Part shown: piece after piece, positions 17,327 to 24,377 of the stretch
Position numbering within the stretch: position 1 is the stretch's first letter
Layout: every line of letters starts with the position of its first letter
Assembly (NCBI GenBank): GCA_024690965.1
Contig: JAILOG010000001.1
Coordinates: 1-64,000, forward strand
DNA length: 64,000 nt
Source of the DNA: Clostridiales bacterium
GTDB taxonomy: Bacteria; Bacillota; Clostridia; Oscillospirales; Acutalibacteraceae
Reading direction: 5' to 3'
Notes under the pieces: model-generated
What the model was told of the DNA's origin: nothing
Databases searched by the model: none
The model's input: only the letters and a program-made list of their open reading frames with translations
Translations under genes and position numbers: made by a program

Positions 17327-17926
17327 TCAAATAAAATATGCTGCCATATATCCGACAGCGAGATACGGGATCATTGGAAATCCCTTGCTTTTATCTTTTT
17401 TAAAAATGTTAAAGGCGACAGCCAACACCGTACCTGCAAGCAGTCCGATAATACCCTTATTAAGCCCCGTCAAAAAGGAGCAAGCCGCCGCCATTTTAAT
17501 ATCCGCACCGCCCACGGTGCTTTTTGTAAGAAGCACGGGCAGAAGCATCAAGCCTCCCGCGAAAACGCCTGATAAAAGCATATACGGTATGGATGAAGCC
17601 TCATTCCCGATTAACGCCGCAATCACGATCATCAAATGGAGGTAATCGTCACATTCTCGCGCCTTAATATCCTCATAAGAGGAAAAAACGAGGACGAGGG
17701 ATAAGATGATACCCTTGACCGTAATTGCAGAAAATCCAAAAAAACATAGCAGAGCAAGCGCAGTAAAAAAGCTGATACTCATAAAGAAAATCGCCGTTTT
17801 CCTTTTGTTGCCCTTATACCTGTCTGCGGCATATAGTGAGGCAAGAAAAGAAGCAAACACGGCAGAAACAAGTATCAGCACTGCGCTTATACCAGTCCAT
17901 ATATCTGTACCGAAAATCTTTCCCAT
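17327..17926 (-). CDS. tadV: TadV/CpaA-like prepilin peptidase
   Basis: 199 residues from ATG 17926, which follows CGGAGG; the extension to 17947 is upstream of that site. Membrane protein with about six helices. The two aspartates of the A24 family are visible: 'SSYEDIKARECDDYLHLMI' (first) and 'TVGGADIKMAAACSFL' (second, GxGD-like as GGAD). It would cleave the pilins and pseudopilins encoded next to it after the Gly of their leader. Small size, no N-methylation domain, as in CpaA/TadV. Confidence 0.85.
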   Translation of the reverse strand: MGKIFGTDIWTGISAVLILVSAVFASFLASLYAADRYKGNKRKTAIFFMSISFFTALALLCFFGFSAITVKGIILSLVLVFSSYEDIKARECDDYLHLMIVIAALIGNEASSIPYMLLSGVFAGGLMLLPVLLTKSTVGGADIKMAAACSFLTGLNKGIIGLLAGTVLAVAFNIFKKDKSKGFPMIPYLAVGYMAAYFI

Positions 17927-17951
17927 AAATACCTCCGTTTCAGTCATACTT

Positions 17952-17977
17952 GGGGCGACACCGAAAGATGCCGCCCC
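17952..17977 (-). other. Intercistronic stem-loop (copy 2)
   Basis: The minus strand forms a 9-bp stem GGGGCGGCA / TGTCGCCCC with an 8-base loop. It lies between the pilin block and tadV, where strong expression of pilins must drop to low expression of machinery, so it may protect the upstream mRNA 3' end or mark a processing site. It resembles the stem-loop at 7,733-7,754. Confidence 0.55.
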
Positions 17978-17987
17978 GTTATTATAC

Positions 17988-18485
17988 TTAGGTGGGACCG
18001 CCTACTTCGTAGGTCATACCTTCAATCAGTACATCTCCGTAGGTCTGATTTTTGATATAGTTGATCCACAGACCGTTGCCGATGTCTACATACAGCTCGA
18101 GCGTATCAGGCTCAACCCAAACGATACCGTTATCACCGGAGCTTATCTGATAGGAGAGTATCCATTCGCCCCATGTCATACCGTCCTCCGCTTGGAAAGT
18201 GCCGACGCCGTCTATCGTAAAGCTGATAACATCGGAAGAATCGTTTACAGGCGACGGATTGACCGCTTGTACGTCATAATCGAAAAGGTCTTTTACCTTA
18301 TTCGATGTGTTCTCCACCACATTATCTCTTGTGAGCGCGTAAGTGCCGCCGAGCATCAATGCGCCTATAACTACGGCAATGATGATTTTGATACCGACTC
18401 CCACAAAAATCGCGCCTTGCTTTGACTTGCAGATTTTCAGAGTTTTATTCGCAAGTCGGGAAATCTTGCTTTTCATCCTGTTCAT
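17988..18485 (-). CDS. Long Tad-type pilin-like protein
   Basis: 165 residues from ATG 18485 behind GGAAGGGG. N-terminal basic leader, then 'KSKQGAIFVGVGIKIIIAVV' and 'IGALMLGGTYAL', closely matching the hydrophobic segment of the three small pilins that precede it, followed by an extra 110-residue extracellular domain ('DVISFTIDGVGTFQAEDGMT', 'WGEWILSYQISSGDNGIVWV'). It is probably a pilin paralogue with an added head domain, possibly a tip or minor subunit. Confidence 0.75.
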   Translation of the reverse strand: MNRMKSKISRLANKTLKICKSKQGAIFVGVGIKIIIAVVIGALMLGGTYALTRDNVVENTSNKVKDLFDYDVQAVNPSPVNDSSDVISFTIDGVGTFQAEDGMTWGEWILSYQISSGDNGIVWVEPDTLELYVDIGNGLWINYIKNQTYGDVLIEGMTYEVGGPT

Positions 18486-18504
18486 AAGATTCCCCTTCCT
18501 CTCA

Positions 18505-18735
18505 TCAGCCGTTGTAGTTAAACAGGCTCTGTACCTTTGCAACTACTGTCGGCATAATGGTTGTGTTAAAGAGAGCGTAAAGACCGGCAAGCAAGAGTGC
18601 GCCGATAACTACGGCAATCAGAATTTTTACGCCCGAATCTACATAGCCCTCTGCTTTCTTGGTTGCGATTATTGTCTTTGCTGTGATAACAACTGTGTTT
18701 GCTCTGTTTTTGATTTTGTTAAATAATTTTTTCAT
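18505..18735 (-). CDS. Small Tad-type pilin, tandem copy 3
   Basis: 76 residues. Leader 'MKKLFNKIKNRANTVVITAK', then 'KKAEGYVDSGVKILIAVVIG', then 'ALLLAGLYALFNTTIMPTVV' and a short tail ending SLFNYNG. This is the size of Flp pilins. It differs from copy 1 at only a few residues near the N-terminus and lacks the final Gly of copies 1 and 2. A ribosome site AGAGGT precedes the ATG. Likely the major fibre subunit together with the other copies; matches the family I know as DUF6133. Confidence 0.85.
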   Translation of the reverse strand: MKKLFNKIKNRANTVVITAKTIIATKKAEGYVDSGVKILIAVVIGALLLAGLYALFNTTIMPTVVAKVQSLFNYNG

Positions 18736-18796
18736 AATAAAATACCTCTTTCTTTCATTGATTTTTTGTTTTAGGATTTGTAGTTGATTGTTGTGA

Positions 18797-19030
18797 TTAG
18801 CCGCCGTTGTAGTTAAACAGGCTCTGAACCTTAGAGGCTACTGTTGGCATAATGGTTGTGTTAAAGAGCGCGTACAAGCCCGCAAGCAAGAGTGCGCCAA
18901 TGACTACGGCGATCAGGATTTTAACGCCTGAATCGACATAGCCTTCCGCCTTCTTTGAAGCGGCGACCATCTTAACGGTTGTGATTGCTGTGTTAGCTCT
19001 GTTTCTGATTTTGTTGAATAATTTTTTCAT
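18797..19030 (-). CDS. Small Tad-type pilin, tandem copy 2
   Basis: 77 residues, the most diverged of the three copies but only in the leader ('ITTVKMVAASKK' instead of 'VVTAKTIIATKK') and one residue near the end (ASKVQ for VAKVQ). The core from KKAEGYVDSG to NTTIMPTV is identical. The start-to-start distance from copy 1 is 292 bases, so the gene and its leader were duplicated as a unit. Silent differences between copies show that the duplication is not very recent. Confidence 0.85.
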   Translation of the reverse strand: MKKLFNKIRNRANTAITTVKMVAASKKAEGYVDSGVKILIAVVIGALLLAGLYALFNTTIMPTVASKVQSLFNYNGG

Positions 19031-19088
19031 AATTTAAATACCTCTTTCTTTTATTGATTTTTTTGTTTTTTGTTGTTAATTGTTTTCA

Positions 19089-19322
19089 TTAGCCGCCGTT
19101 GTAGTTAAACAGGCTCTGTACCTTTGCGACTACTGTCGGCATAATGGTTGTGTTAAAGAGAGCGTAAAGACCGGCAAGCAAGAGTGCACCGATAACTACC
19201 GCGATCAGGATTTTTACGCCTGAGTCTACATAGCCCTCGGCTTTCTTGGTTGCGATTATTGTCTTTGCTGTGACAACAGCTGTGTTTGCTCTGTTTCTGA
19301 TTTTGTTGAATAATTTTTTCAT
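19089..19322 (-). CDS. Small Tad-type pilin, tandem copy 1
   Basis: 77 residues, first of the three copies in transcription order. Basic leader, then KKAEGYVDSG and one hydrophobic helix 'VKILIAVVIGALLLAGLYAL'. The putative cleavage site is after the Gly of EGY; the Glu at +5 of classical Flp pilins is missing. The 5' leader (ATCAATGAAAGAAAGAGGT) is repeated before each copy, so each has its own ribosome site. It is probably a major fibre subunit. Confidence 0.85.
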   Translation of the reverse strand: MKKLFNKIRNRANTAVVTAKTIIATKKAEGYVDSGVKILIAVVIGALLLAGLYALFNTTIMPTVVAKVQSLFNYNGG

Positions 19323-19391
19323 AATAAAATACCTCTTTCTTTCATTGATTTTTTTCTGTTGTTTGTTGTTTGTTTGTGTTGAAATGATTGA

Positions 19392-19664
19392 TTATGCTTT
19401 CACTTTTGCGTCATAGGCTTTAAAGACTGCCGCTTCCATAGCGCGGCGAGCTTCATTTGTTATGGGATGAAAGACATCCTTGTACTGCGTGTTGCCCTTA
19501 GCGTCTTTGTATGACTCGTTGGGCATCGCAATAAAGCTGCCTTTTTCCTTTTTGAATAATCTCACGCCGTGTACAGCGAACTGACCGTCCATAGTAACTG
19601 AGCAGATCGCCTTGAGAGGCTTGCCGTCCTCGAAGGTCTTGTGGATATTCACATCAAAATTCAT
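19392..19664 (-). CDS. spoVG: SpoVG-like protein
   Basis: 90 residues from ATG 19664 (AAGGAGG nearby; the longer frame to 19715 has no site). It has the SpoVG pattern: 'GKPLKAICSVTMDGQFAVHG', 'VRLFKKEKGSFIAMPNESYK', 'YKDVFHPITNEARRAMEAAV'. SpoVG proteins are small nucleic-acid-binding regulators of Gram-positives. Located just upstream of the pilin genes inside the element, it may regulate pilin or element expression; this placement is seen, the role is inference. Confidence 0.85.
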   Translation of the reverse strand: MNFDVNIHKTFEDGKPLKAICSVTMDGQFAVHGVRLFKKEKGSFIAMPNESYKDAKGNTQYKDVFHPITNEARRAMEAAVFKAYDAKVKA

Positions 19665-19723
19665 GCGATTTTTCCCTCCTTCCTTTTTAGAGATTTCTAT
19701 ACAAAAGGGGCGCAACAGGACAA

Positions 19724-19753
19724 TAAAAAAAGGCCGAGATTTTCATCTCAGCC
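19724..19753 (-). terminator. Rho-independent terminator after the dockerin gene
   Basis: The minus strand reads GGCTGAGAT, GAAA loop, ATCTCGGCC, then TTTTTTT. It follows the GLUG/dockerin gene and separates it from the SpoVG-pilin-tad genes, implying those have their own promoter or depend on read-through. Confidence 0.85.
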
Positions 19754-19812
19754 CGTGCGCACATTCTTTTATTCCCGTGCGTTCCTTTGTCAGCATATTA
19801 AATTGTGTTTTC

Positions 19813-21972
19813 TCAGAATTTTTCGATTATTCCGGCAATATATTTCTGAATTGTTGTAACATCAAGCATAGTGATTTCAGTGTCGCGGTTTACATCTGCA
19901 AGCCTTATTTGTTCAGGTGTAAGCACCGTAAGGCTTGCGATATATCTTTGCAGCATGACTACATCAACCATTGTCACTTTCTTATCATTGTCTACATCTC
20001 CGAGCATTTTTTCGGTTGATACGGCTATGCCGACGCTTTCTTTGCTTGCATAGGTCGTTCCGGTTTCAGCTATTCGATAATAAACCGTATATTGAGTATC
20101 AGGGGATAGGTTGTTAAAAACGCTACTATTCTGCCACGGCTCGTCATTAATTCTGTATTCATAGCCTTCGATTTTTTCAAGAACTATGCTTCTGTCGGTT
20201 ACTTCAAGCACTTCCGGCACAACCTGCGGATTTTCTGCCTTCTGCTTTAATGTTGTGATTTCAATGCCCTCGTTTTCTTCACTTGGCTGTGTTGTTTCTG
20301 TTTCCATAAATCGCAGATAGAATGTGTGAGTCGAGTTTGGTTGCAAGTCAGTAAAAACATTGCTTTTCTGCCACTGCCCGTCATCCATTCTGTACTCACA
20401 GCCGTCTACCGGGACAAGAATTACGCTTGAATCCGTTATTACATAAACGCTTGCGGTAGTTTCGGGCGGCTCTACAGTCAGTTTTTCAACAAAGACCTTA
20501 AAGCTTGTAAGACACTTTCCGTAGCTTACGATTACCTCCTGTTCACCCGGCTTACTACTGTCATAACCGCTTATCTCATAATCCGTGATAGTAAAAGCCT
20601 CACCGCTATCGTCTTTGACCGCAACCATCAAGCCTGTCAGGTCAAGCTCATCACCAAGAGTCAGCTTGAGATTTTTGGGCAAAGTGATTATTTGTATTTC
20701 ACGGATCAAGTTTTCATAGCCAAGACCTTGTAAGGTTGGATAAGAATAACCTAAAAAAGATTTCATCGTCCAAACATTATCAAAATCAAAGCCTGCAAAA
20801 TTATTTTTCACTGTAAATAGCTCGTGAGTAAGACGGTTTATTTCTCCTTCATTATCGACAATAGGCTTCTCATTGGAATAATGTCCAACACCGTATTGGT
20901 AATCACCGTTATCTTTAATAAGGTAATAGCAATTCTTTATCTCGGCACTTATATTCGAGAATTTATTATCTTTGCAGCCTACAATCTCGCCGACAAGGGA
21001 ATCGCCCGATACATCGCCCACATTATATACTCGGCTGATATTGCACTTACCCTGTTCGATATACGTCATACCAACAATGCCGCCGACATCCATTTTCGCT
21101 GTTATATTGCCGGTATTGTAGCAATCACTTATATCAAGAGAAGTACCGTATCCGACATAGCCCATTCCCAAAATGCCGCCTGCCAAAATATTATCGGCGC
21201 TGATATTTCCTGAATTAAAGCACCTGTCTATAACCGCGTTTCCGTCTGTACTTGTCACGACATTAGATATGCCACCGATATTATCGTTACCGTACACTTT
21301 TCCGCTGTTGATACATTTTGAAATTGCACCTGTATTAAAGCCACAGATACCGCCGATGTTTTTCTCACCTGTCACCGTTGCGTTGCTTGTGCAGCCTATA
21401 GCACTTCCGCCGTTAAAGCCCGATACACTTCCCACATAATCATTACCGCAAATATATGAGTCACGGATATTAAGATTTGATATTGCAGCCGAATTTCCCG
21501 TGCATCCGAATAAACCGACATAATCCTTATTGCTTAAAATAAATATGCCGTAAATTGTGTGTCCGTTACCGTCAAAGCTGCCGTTAAACGGCTTATCTTT
21601 GCTGCCGATACTGCTCCAAGTGTTTTTCGGTATGAAGGTATAGTTTATCTCAGGATGTTCGCCCCATTTTTGAAGCTCTGAAGTGTCATTAAGTTTTAAG
21701 TCAGCATCGAGCTTTACATATTTGCCACTGAAATCATCACCGCTGTTTACAAGGTATGCAAAGTATGCAAGCTGTTCAGCCGTTCTTACTATATATGGCG
21801 CATCTGCGCTTCCAACGCCTGAATCAAACTTTGCCGATATACTTCCGTCCCAAACAAATAGTGATGCTGTGTCCGTGACCGCATAGGCTGTCGGAATCAG
21901 TGTCAAAATCATTATGAAAGACAGTATCAGCGGTATAACCTTTGTTTTTCTCTTTTGATTTCTCTTTATCAA
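19813..21972 (-). CDS. Secreted GLUG-repeat / Ig-like protein with C-terminal dockerin
   Basis: 719 residues. The start is TTG 21972 with GAGG 8 bases before it. A signal peptide (KVIPLILSFIMILTLIPTAYA) is followed by a region typical of GLUG-motif proteins ('WDGSISAKFDSGVGSADAPY', 'VGLFGCTGNSAAISNLNIRD', repeated 'GGICGFNTG', 'GGILGMGY', 'GGIVGMTY'), a Big_3-type Ig-like domain about 425-495, two fibronectin-like repeats that share a 'YEYRINDEPWQNSSVFNNLS' pattern, and a dockerin pair at about 655-719 (DVDNDKKVTMVD; DVNRDTEITMLD). The dockerin should bind a host cohesin. It lies between parB and the pilus genes, inside the element, and has its own terminator. Confidence 0.88.
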   Translation of the reverse strand: MIKRNQKRKTKVIPLILSFIMILTLIPTAYAVTDTASLFVWDGSISAKFDSGVGSADAPYIVRTAEQLAYFAYLVNSGDDFSGKYVKLDADLKLNDTSELQKWGEHPEINYTFIPKNTWSSIGSKDKPFNGSFDGNGHTIYGIFILSNKDYVGLFGCTGNSAAISNLNIRDSYICGNDYVGSVSGFNGGSAIGCTSNATVTGEKNIGGICGFNTGAISKCINSGKVYGNDNIGGISNVVTSTDGNAVIDRCFNSGNISADNILAGGILGMGYVGYGTSLDISDCYNTGNITAKMDVGGIVGMTYIEQGKCNISRVYNVGDVSGDSLVGEIVGCKDNKFSNISAEIKNCYYLIKDNGDYQYGVGHYSNEKPIVDNEGEINRLTHELFTVKNNFAGFDFDNVWTMKSFLGYSYPTLQGLGYENLIREIQIITLPKNLKLTLGDELDLTGLMVAVKDDSGEAFTITDYEISGYDSSKPGEQEVIVSYGKCLTSFKVFVEKLTVEPPETTASVYVITDSSVILVPVDGCEYRMDDGQWQKSNVFTDLQPNSTHTFYLRFMETETTQPSEENEGIEITTLKQKAENPQVVPEVLEVTDRSIVLEKIEGYEYRINDEPWQNSSVFNNLSPDTQYTVYYRIAETGTTYASKESVGIAVSTEKMLGDVDNDKKVTMVDVVMLQRYIASLTVLTPEQIRLADVNRDTEITMLDVTTIQKYIAGIIEKF

Positions 21973-22024
21973 TTTTCTTACCTCGATTCTTAATTTAATT
22001 TGTTATTTGTCCTGTTTTATCAGG

Positions 22025-22056
22025 CAAAAAGAAAAGACCGAGATTTCATCTCAGCC
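22025..22056 (-). terminator. Rho-independent terminator after parB
   Basis: The minus strand reads GGCTGAGAT, GAA loop, ATCTCGGTC, then TTTTCTTTTT. Its sequence is very similar to the terminator at 19,724, suggesting a shared module around the inserted dockerin gene. Confidence 0.8.
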
Positions 22057-22069
22057 TGTGCGCACATTT

Positions 22070-23017
22070 TTATCTTGCCTGTTCACGCTGTTTCTGCAAA
22101 TACCGTTTGTAATGCTCAAGCGCTTTAACTACATATTCCTCAGCCTGTGCGTCCTCGTAGCCTTTCGGAATTAATGGTCGCAAACGCTCAAAAGAAAACC
22201 TAAATCTCGGCTTTTGATTCGGCTTTGATTCAGCCATAATATCCACCACCTTTTCGTAATCTATTTCACCGGCTTCATAAGCCTTTCGTATGCGAATTGC
22301 CTGATCGTGTGAGGGGAAAGCCTCCGTTTCATCAATACGGTCAACGACATCTCGCTGTGTTTCTTCGTCAAGATAGGAAAGCTCCACAGCAGGTCGCATC
22401 TTGATTTTGCCTTCGTCAATGAAATCCAAAAGTTCCGGGATAAGATTTGTGAGGCGGATATATCTACGGATTTGTTCTCGACTTTCTCCCACTTTTTCAG
22501 CCAGTTCTTCGTTTGTTCTCAGTTTTTCAAAATCTGACACCACTGGTGTCAAATTATTTTTACTTGGTCTACCCGGGAGCTTGTTCATAGCTTCCAGCCT
22601 CATTTTATATGCGTAGGCTTTCTCAGAAGGTAATATCTCAGAACGCTGAAAATTGCTTTCAACCATCATCACGGTAGCTTCCTCCTTGTTCAAATCAACG
22701 ACCTCACAGCGCAGTGTTTCCATTCCAAGTATTTTGCAGGCGCGCTTTCGTCTGTGTCCCGATACCATTTCATAACGTCCGTCAGGTTTCTTTCTAACCA
22801 TCGCCGGCGTAATAATACCTCGTACTCTTATACTTTCAATCAGGTTTTCCATATCCTCGTCGTCTCTTACTTTGAACGGGTGATTTGGGAAATCGTCAAT
22901 CTCTGCAAGCGGAATATCATAAATCTTAGGCAACTTATTTTCCTTGCGCTCCTCATCAGTCATAAATAATTCATCGTAAGCCGTCATTCCGAGATCTATT
23001 CTTTTCGCGTGACTCAA
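22070..23017 (-). CDS. parB: ParB-family partition protein
   Basis: 315 residues from TTG 23017, which has AGGAGG 9 bases upstream and overlaps the end of parA by 47 bases. The ParB nuclease-like domain is clear: 'IPLAEIDDFPNHPFKVRDDE', 'ESIRVRGIITPAMVRKKPDG', 'MVSGHRRKRACKILGM', then a helix-turn-helix region ('NEELAEKVGESREQIRRYIR'). The C-terminus is charged and likely dimerises. It should bind a parS-like site on the element and, with ParA, support maintenance of the excised circle. Confidence 0.92.
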   Translation of the reverse strand: MSHAKRIDLGMTAYDELFMTDEERKENKLPKIYDIPLAEIDDFPNHPFKVRDDEDMENLIESIRVRGIITPAMVRKKPDGRYEMVSGHRRKRACKILGMETLRCEVVDLNKEEATVMMVESNFQRSEILPSEKAYAYKMRLEAMNKLPGRPSKNNLTPVVSDFEKLRTNEELAEKVGESREQIRRYIRLTNLIPELLDFIDEGKIKMRPAVELSYLDEETQRDVVDRIDETEAFPSHDQAIRIRKAYEAGEIDYEKVVDIMAESKPNQKPRFRFSFERLRPLIPKGYEDAQAEEYVVKALEHYKRYLQKQREQAR

Positions 23018-23798
23018 TCTGCAACACCTCCTTTGTCAATTCTTCGTAAGCTTGCGCAACCTTACCGTTCTTGTCGTAAGTGAAAATACTTTGACACCTG
23101 ACATTAGATTCAGCAGTTCTCACCGAAAAAGGTATAACGGTATTAAATACATGAATGTGCTGTCCAACAGTATCTCTCATACTTTGGACAATAGACTTAT
23201 CATTGTTAGTCCTATAATCAATCATTGTAAAAAGTATCCCATCGATTTTAAGTTTGGGGTTGATACCACGCTGCACCTTATGATAAGAACGAAGTAACAA
23301 GTCCAAGCCCTTTGTTGAAAGTATTCGCGGTTGTGACGGTACAATTATACTGTCGGCAGCTACGAAAGCATTGATAGGTAAAATACCGAGAGATGGCGTA
23401 CAGTCTATGAGGATATAGTCATAATTCTCTCGTTGCCGATCTACATAAGCTTTCAGTACGAACTCACGACTCATTGCATTGAACATATTTGATTCAACTC
23501 CGGACAACTCAATGTTACAGGGCATGAGGTCTACACCTTCATCACATCTGATAATGCCAAAATCATCATCGAACTCGACATCTTGCATTATATCCGTCAT
23601 AATGGTTGCAAGTGTAATGTCAAGATCATCCGGTCTTGCGATTCCGAGGCTGATAGTAAGGCTGGCTTGGGGGTCAGCGTCAATCGCTAATACTTTTTTT
23701 CCGTGTCTTGCAAGTCCGACTCCGAGATTAAGCACAGTTGTAGATTTCCCGGTTCCACCTTTTTGGTTTTCCACTGCTATCACTTTACATTTGCTCAT
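22971..23798 (-). CDS. parA: ParA-family partition ATPase
   Basis: 275 residues from ATG 23798 behind AAAGGAG. Deviant Walker A 'KGGTGKSTTVLNLG' at about 13-26, 'VLAIDADPQASLTISLGI' and 'YDYILIDCTPSLGILPINAF' are all present, as in Soj/ParA proteins. It is the first gene of the leftward element block and pairs with the overlapping parB. It stabilises the element when it exists as a circle, and is a common first gene of such modules. Confidence 0.93.
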   Translation of the reverse strand: MSKCKVIAVENQKGGTGKSTTVLNLGVGLARHGKKVLAIDADPQASLTISLGIARPDDLDITLATIMTDIMQDVEFDDDFGIIRCDEGVDLMPCNIELSGVESNMFNAMSREFVLKAYVDRQRENYDYILIDCTPSLGILPINAFVAADSIIVPSQPRILSTKGLDLLLRSYHKVQRGINPKLKIDGILFTMIDYRTNNDKSIVQSMRDTVGQHIHVFNTVIPFSVRTAESNVRCQSIFTYDKNGKVAQAYEELTKEVLQIESREKNRSRNDGLR

Positions 23799-23858
23799 TT
23801 CAGACTTCTCCTTTCCATAAAATTCATACCACCGAGCAAGTGGATATGTAAAAAGGAC

Positions 23859-23908
23859 AAAAAAAAGACCGAACTCTCTCTATTATGTAATAAAGAAAAT
23901 TCGGTCTT
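23859..23908 (-). terminator. Rho-independent terminator upstream of parA
   Basis: The minus strand has AAGACCGAA, a 26-base loop region, TTCGGTCTT, then six further Ts. It points toward parA, so it could stop leftward transcription entering the element from the chromosomal tRNA-Leu, or act as a leader attenuator for parA. Confidence 0.7.
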
Positions 23909-24125
23909 AAATGACGCATATTTAATTGTATAAACCGGGTAAGAAAAGCTCCGACGGTTCGAGTCCTGACAGTCGGGCAGTCTGTAAGCGATGGTGGAGT
24001 TGGATATATTATTTTTGTGAAAAAATTTAAAAAAAATCGGTTTCGTCGGTTCAAGTCCTGCTACCACACATTTTTGGGCGATTTTTTGCACCCAAACGGG
24101 ATAAAAAATTTAGCCTCAGAAACGC
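23909..24125. other. Probable element/chromosome junction with two tRNA T-arm-like fragments
   Basis: This stretch without a credible gene carries GGTTCGAGTCCTG at 23956-23968 and GGTTCAAGTCCTG at 24048-24060, both on the plus strand, 12 of 13 bases alike. Each is the T-loop of a tRNA with a T-stem whose halves do not pair (GACGG with CCTGA; GTCGG with CCTGC), as expected for a recombined tRNA 3' end. No complete tRNA surrounds either. I take this as the attachment region; the intact target tRNA would lie at the far left end of the element. Confidence 0.45.
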
Positions 24126-24155
24126 CAAAAACCCCAGTTAATAACTGAGGTTTTT
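24126..24155 (-). terminator. Terminator after tRNA-Leu(CAG)
   Basis: The minus strand reads AAAACCTCAGTT, ATT loop, AACTGGGGTTTTTGG: a strong stem with a T-run 30 bases after the tRNA end. Confidence 0.75.
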
Positions 24156-24184
24156 GAGTGTTTTGCTTTTTTAAGCGATAAACA

Positions 24185-24271
24185 TGGTGCAGGTAACAGG
24201 ACTTGAACCTGCATGAAATCGCTTTCATACGGACCTGAACCGTACGCGTCTGCCAATTCCGCCATACCTGC
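24185..24271 (-). tRNA. tRNA-Leu (anticodon CAG)
   Basis: 87 nt including encoded CCA. The acceptor GCAGGTA pairs with TACCTGC; the anticodon loop is TTCAGGT, giving CAG; the long variable arm and T-arm GCAGG-TTCAAGT-CCTGT fit a class II tRNA. It is read leftward, toward the mobile element. Confidence 0.95.
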
Positions 24272-24309
24272 ATTTTTTATTTGCGCAGCTCAAATAAGCC
24301 ACGGTTAGT

Positions 24310-24338
24310 ATTTTATATTAAATTGTTTGAAAAATCAA
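24310..24338 (-). promoter_or_regulatory. Promoter of tRNA-Leu(CAG)
   Basis: The minus strand has TTGATT, 17 bases, TAAAAT, about 39 bases before the tRNA. Confidence 0.6.
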
Positions 24339-24377
24339 GAGTTTTTAAATAGATAGCTAAAATTTATTAAATCGTTA

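Noticed and set aside
24040-24070. A tRNA gene on the plus strand
   Set aside because: Only a T-loop and a few 3' bases are present; the T-stem halves do not pair and no anticodon arm precedes it.
23795-24091. Open frames of 98 and 76 codons upstream of parA on the minus strand
   Set aside because: They run through a terminator hairpin and T-arm fragments, lack a ribosome site and look like chance frames.
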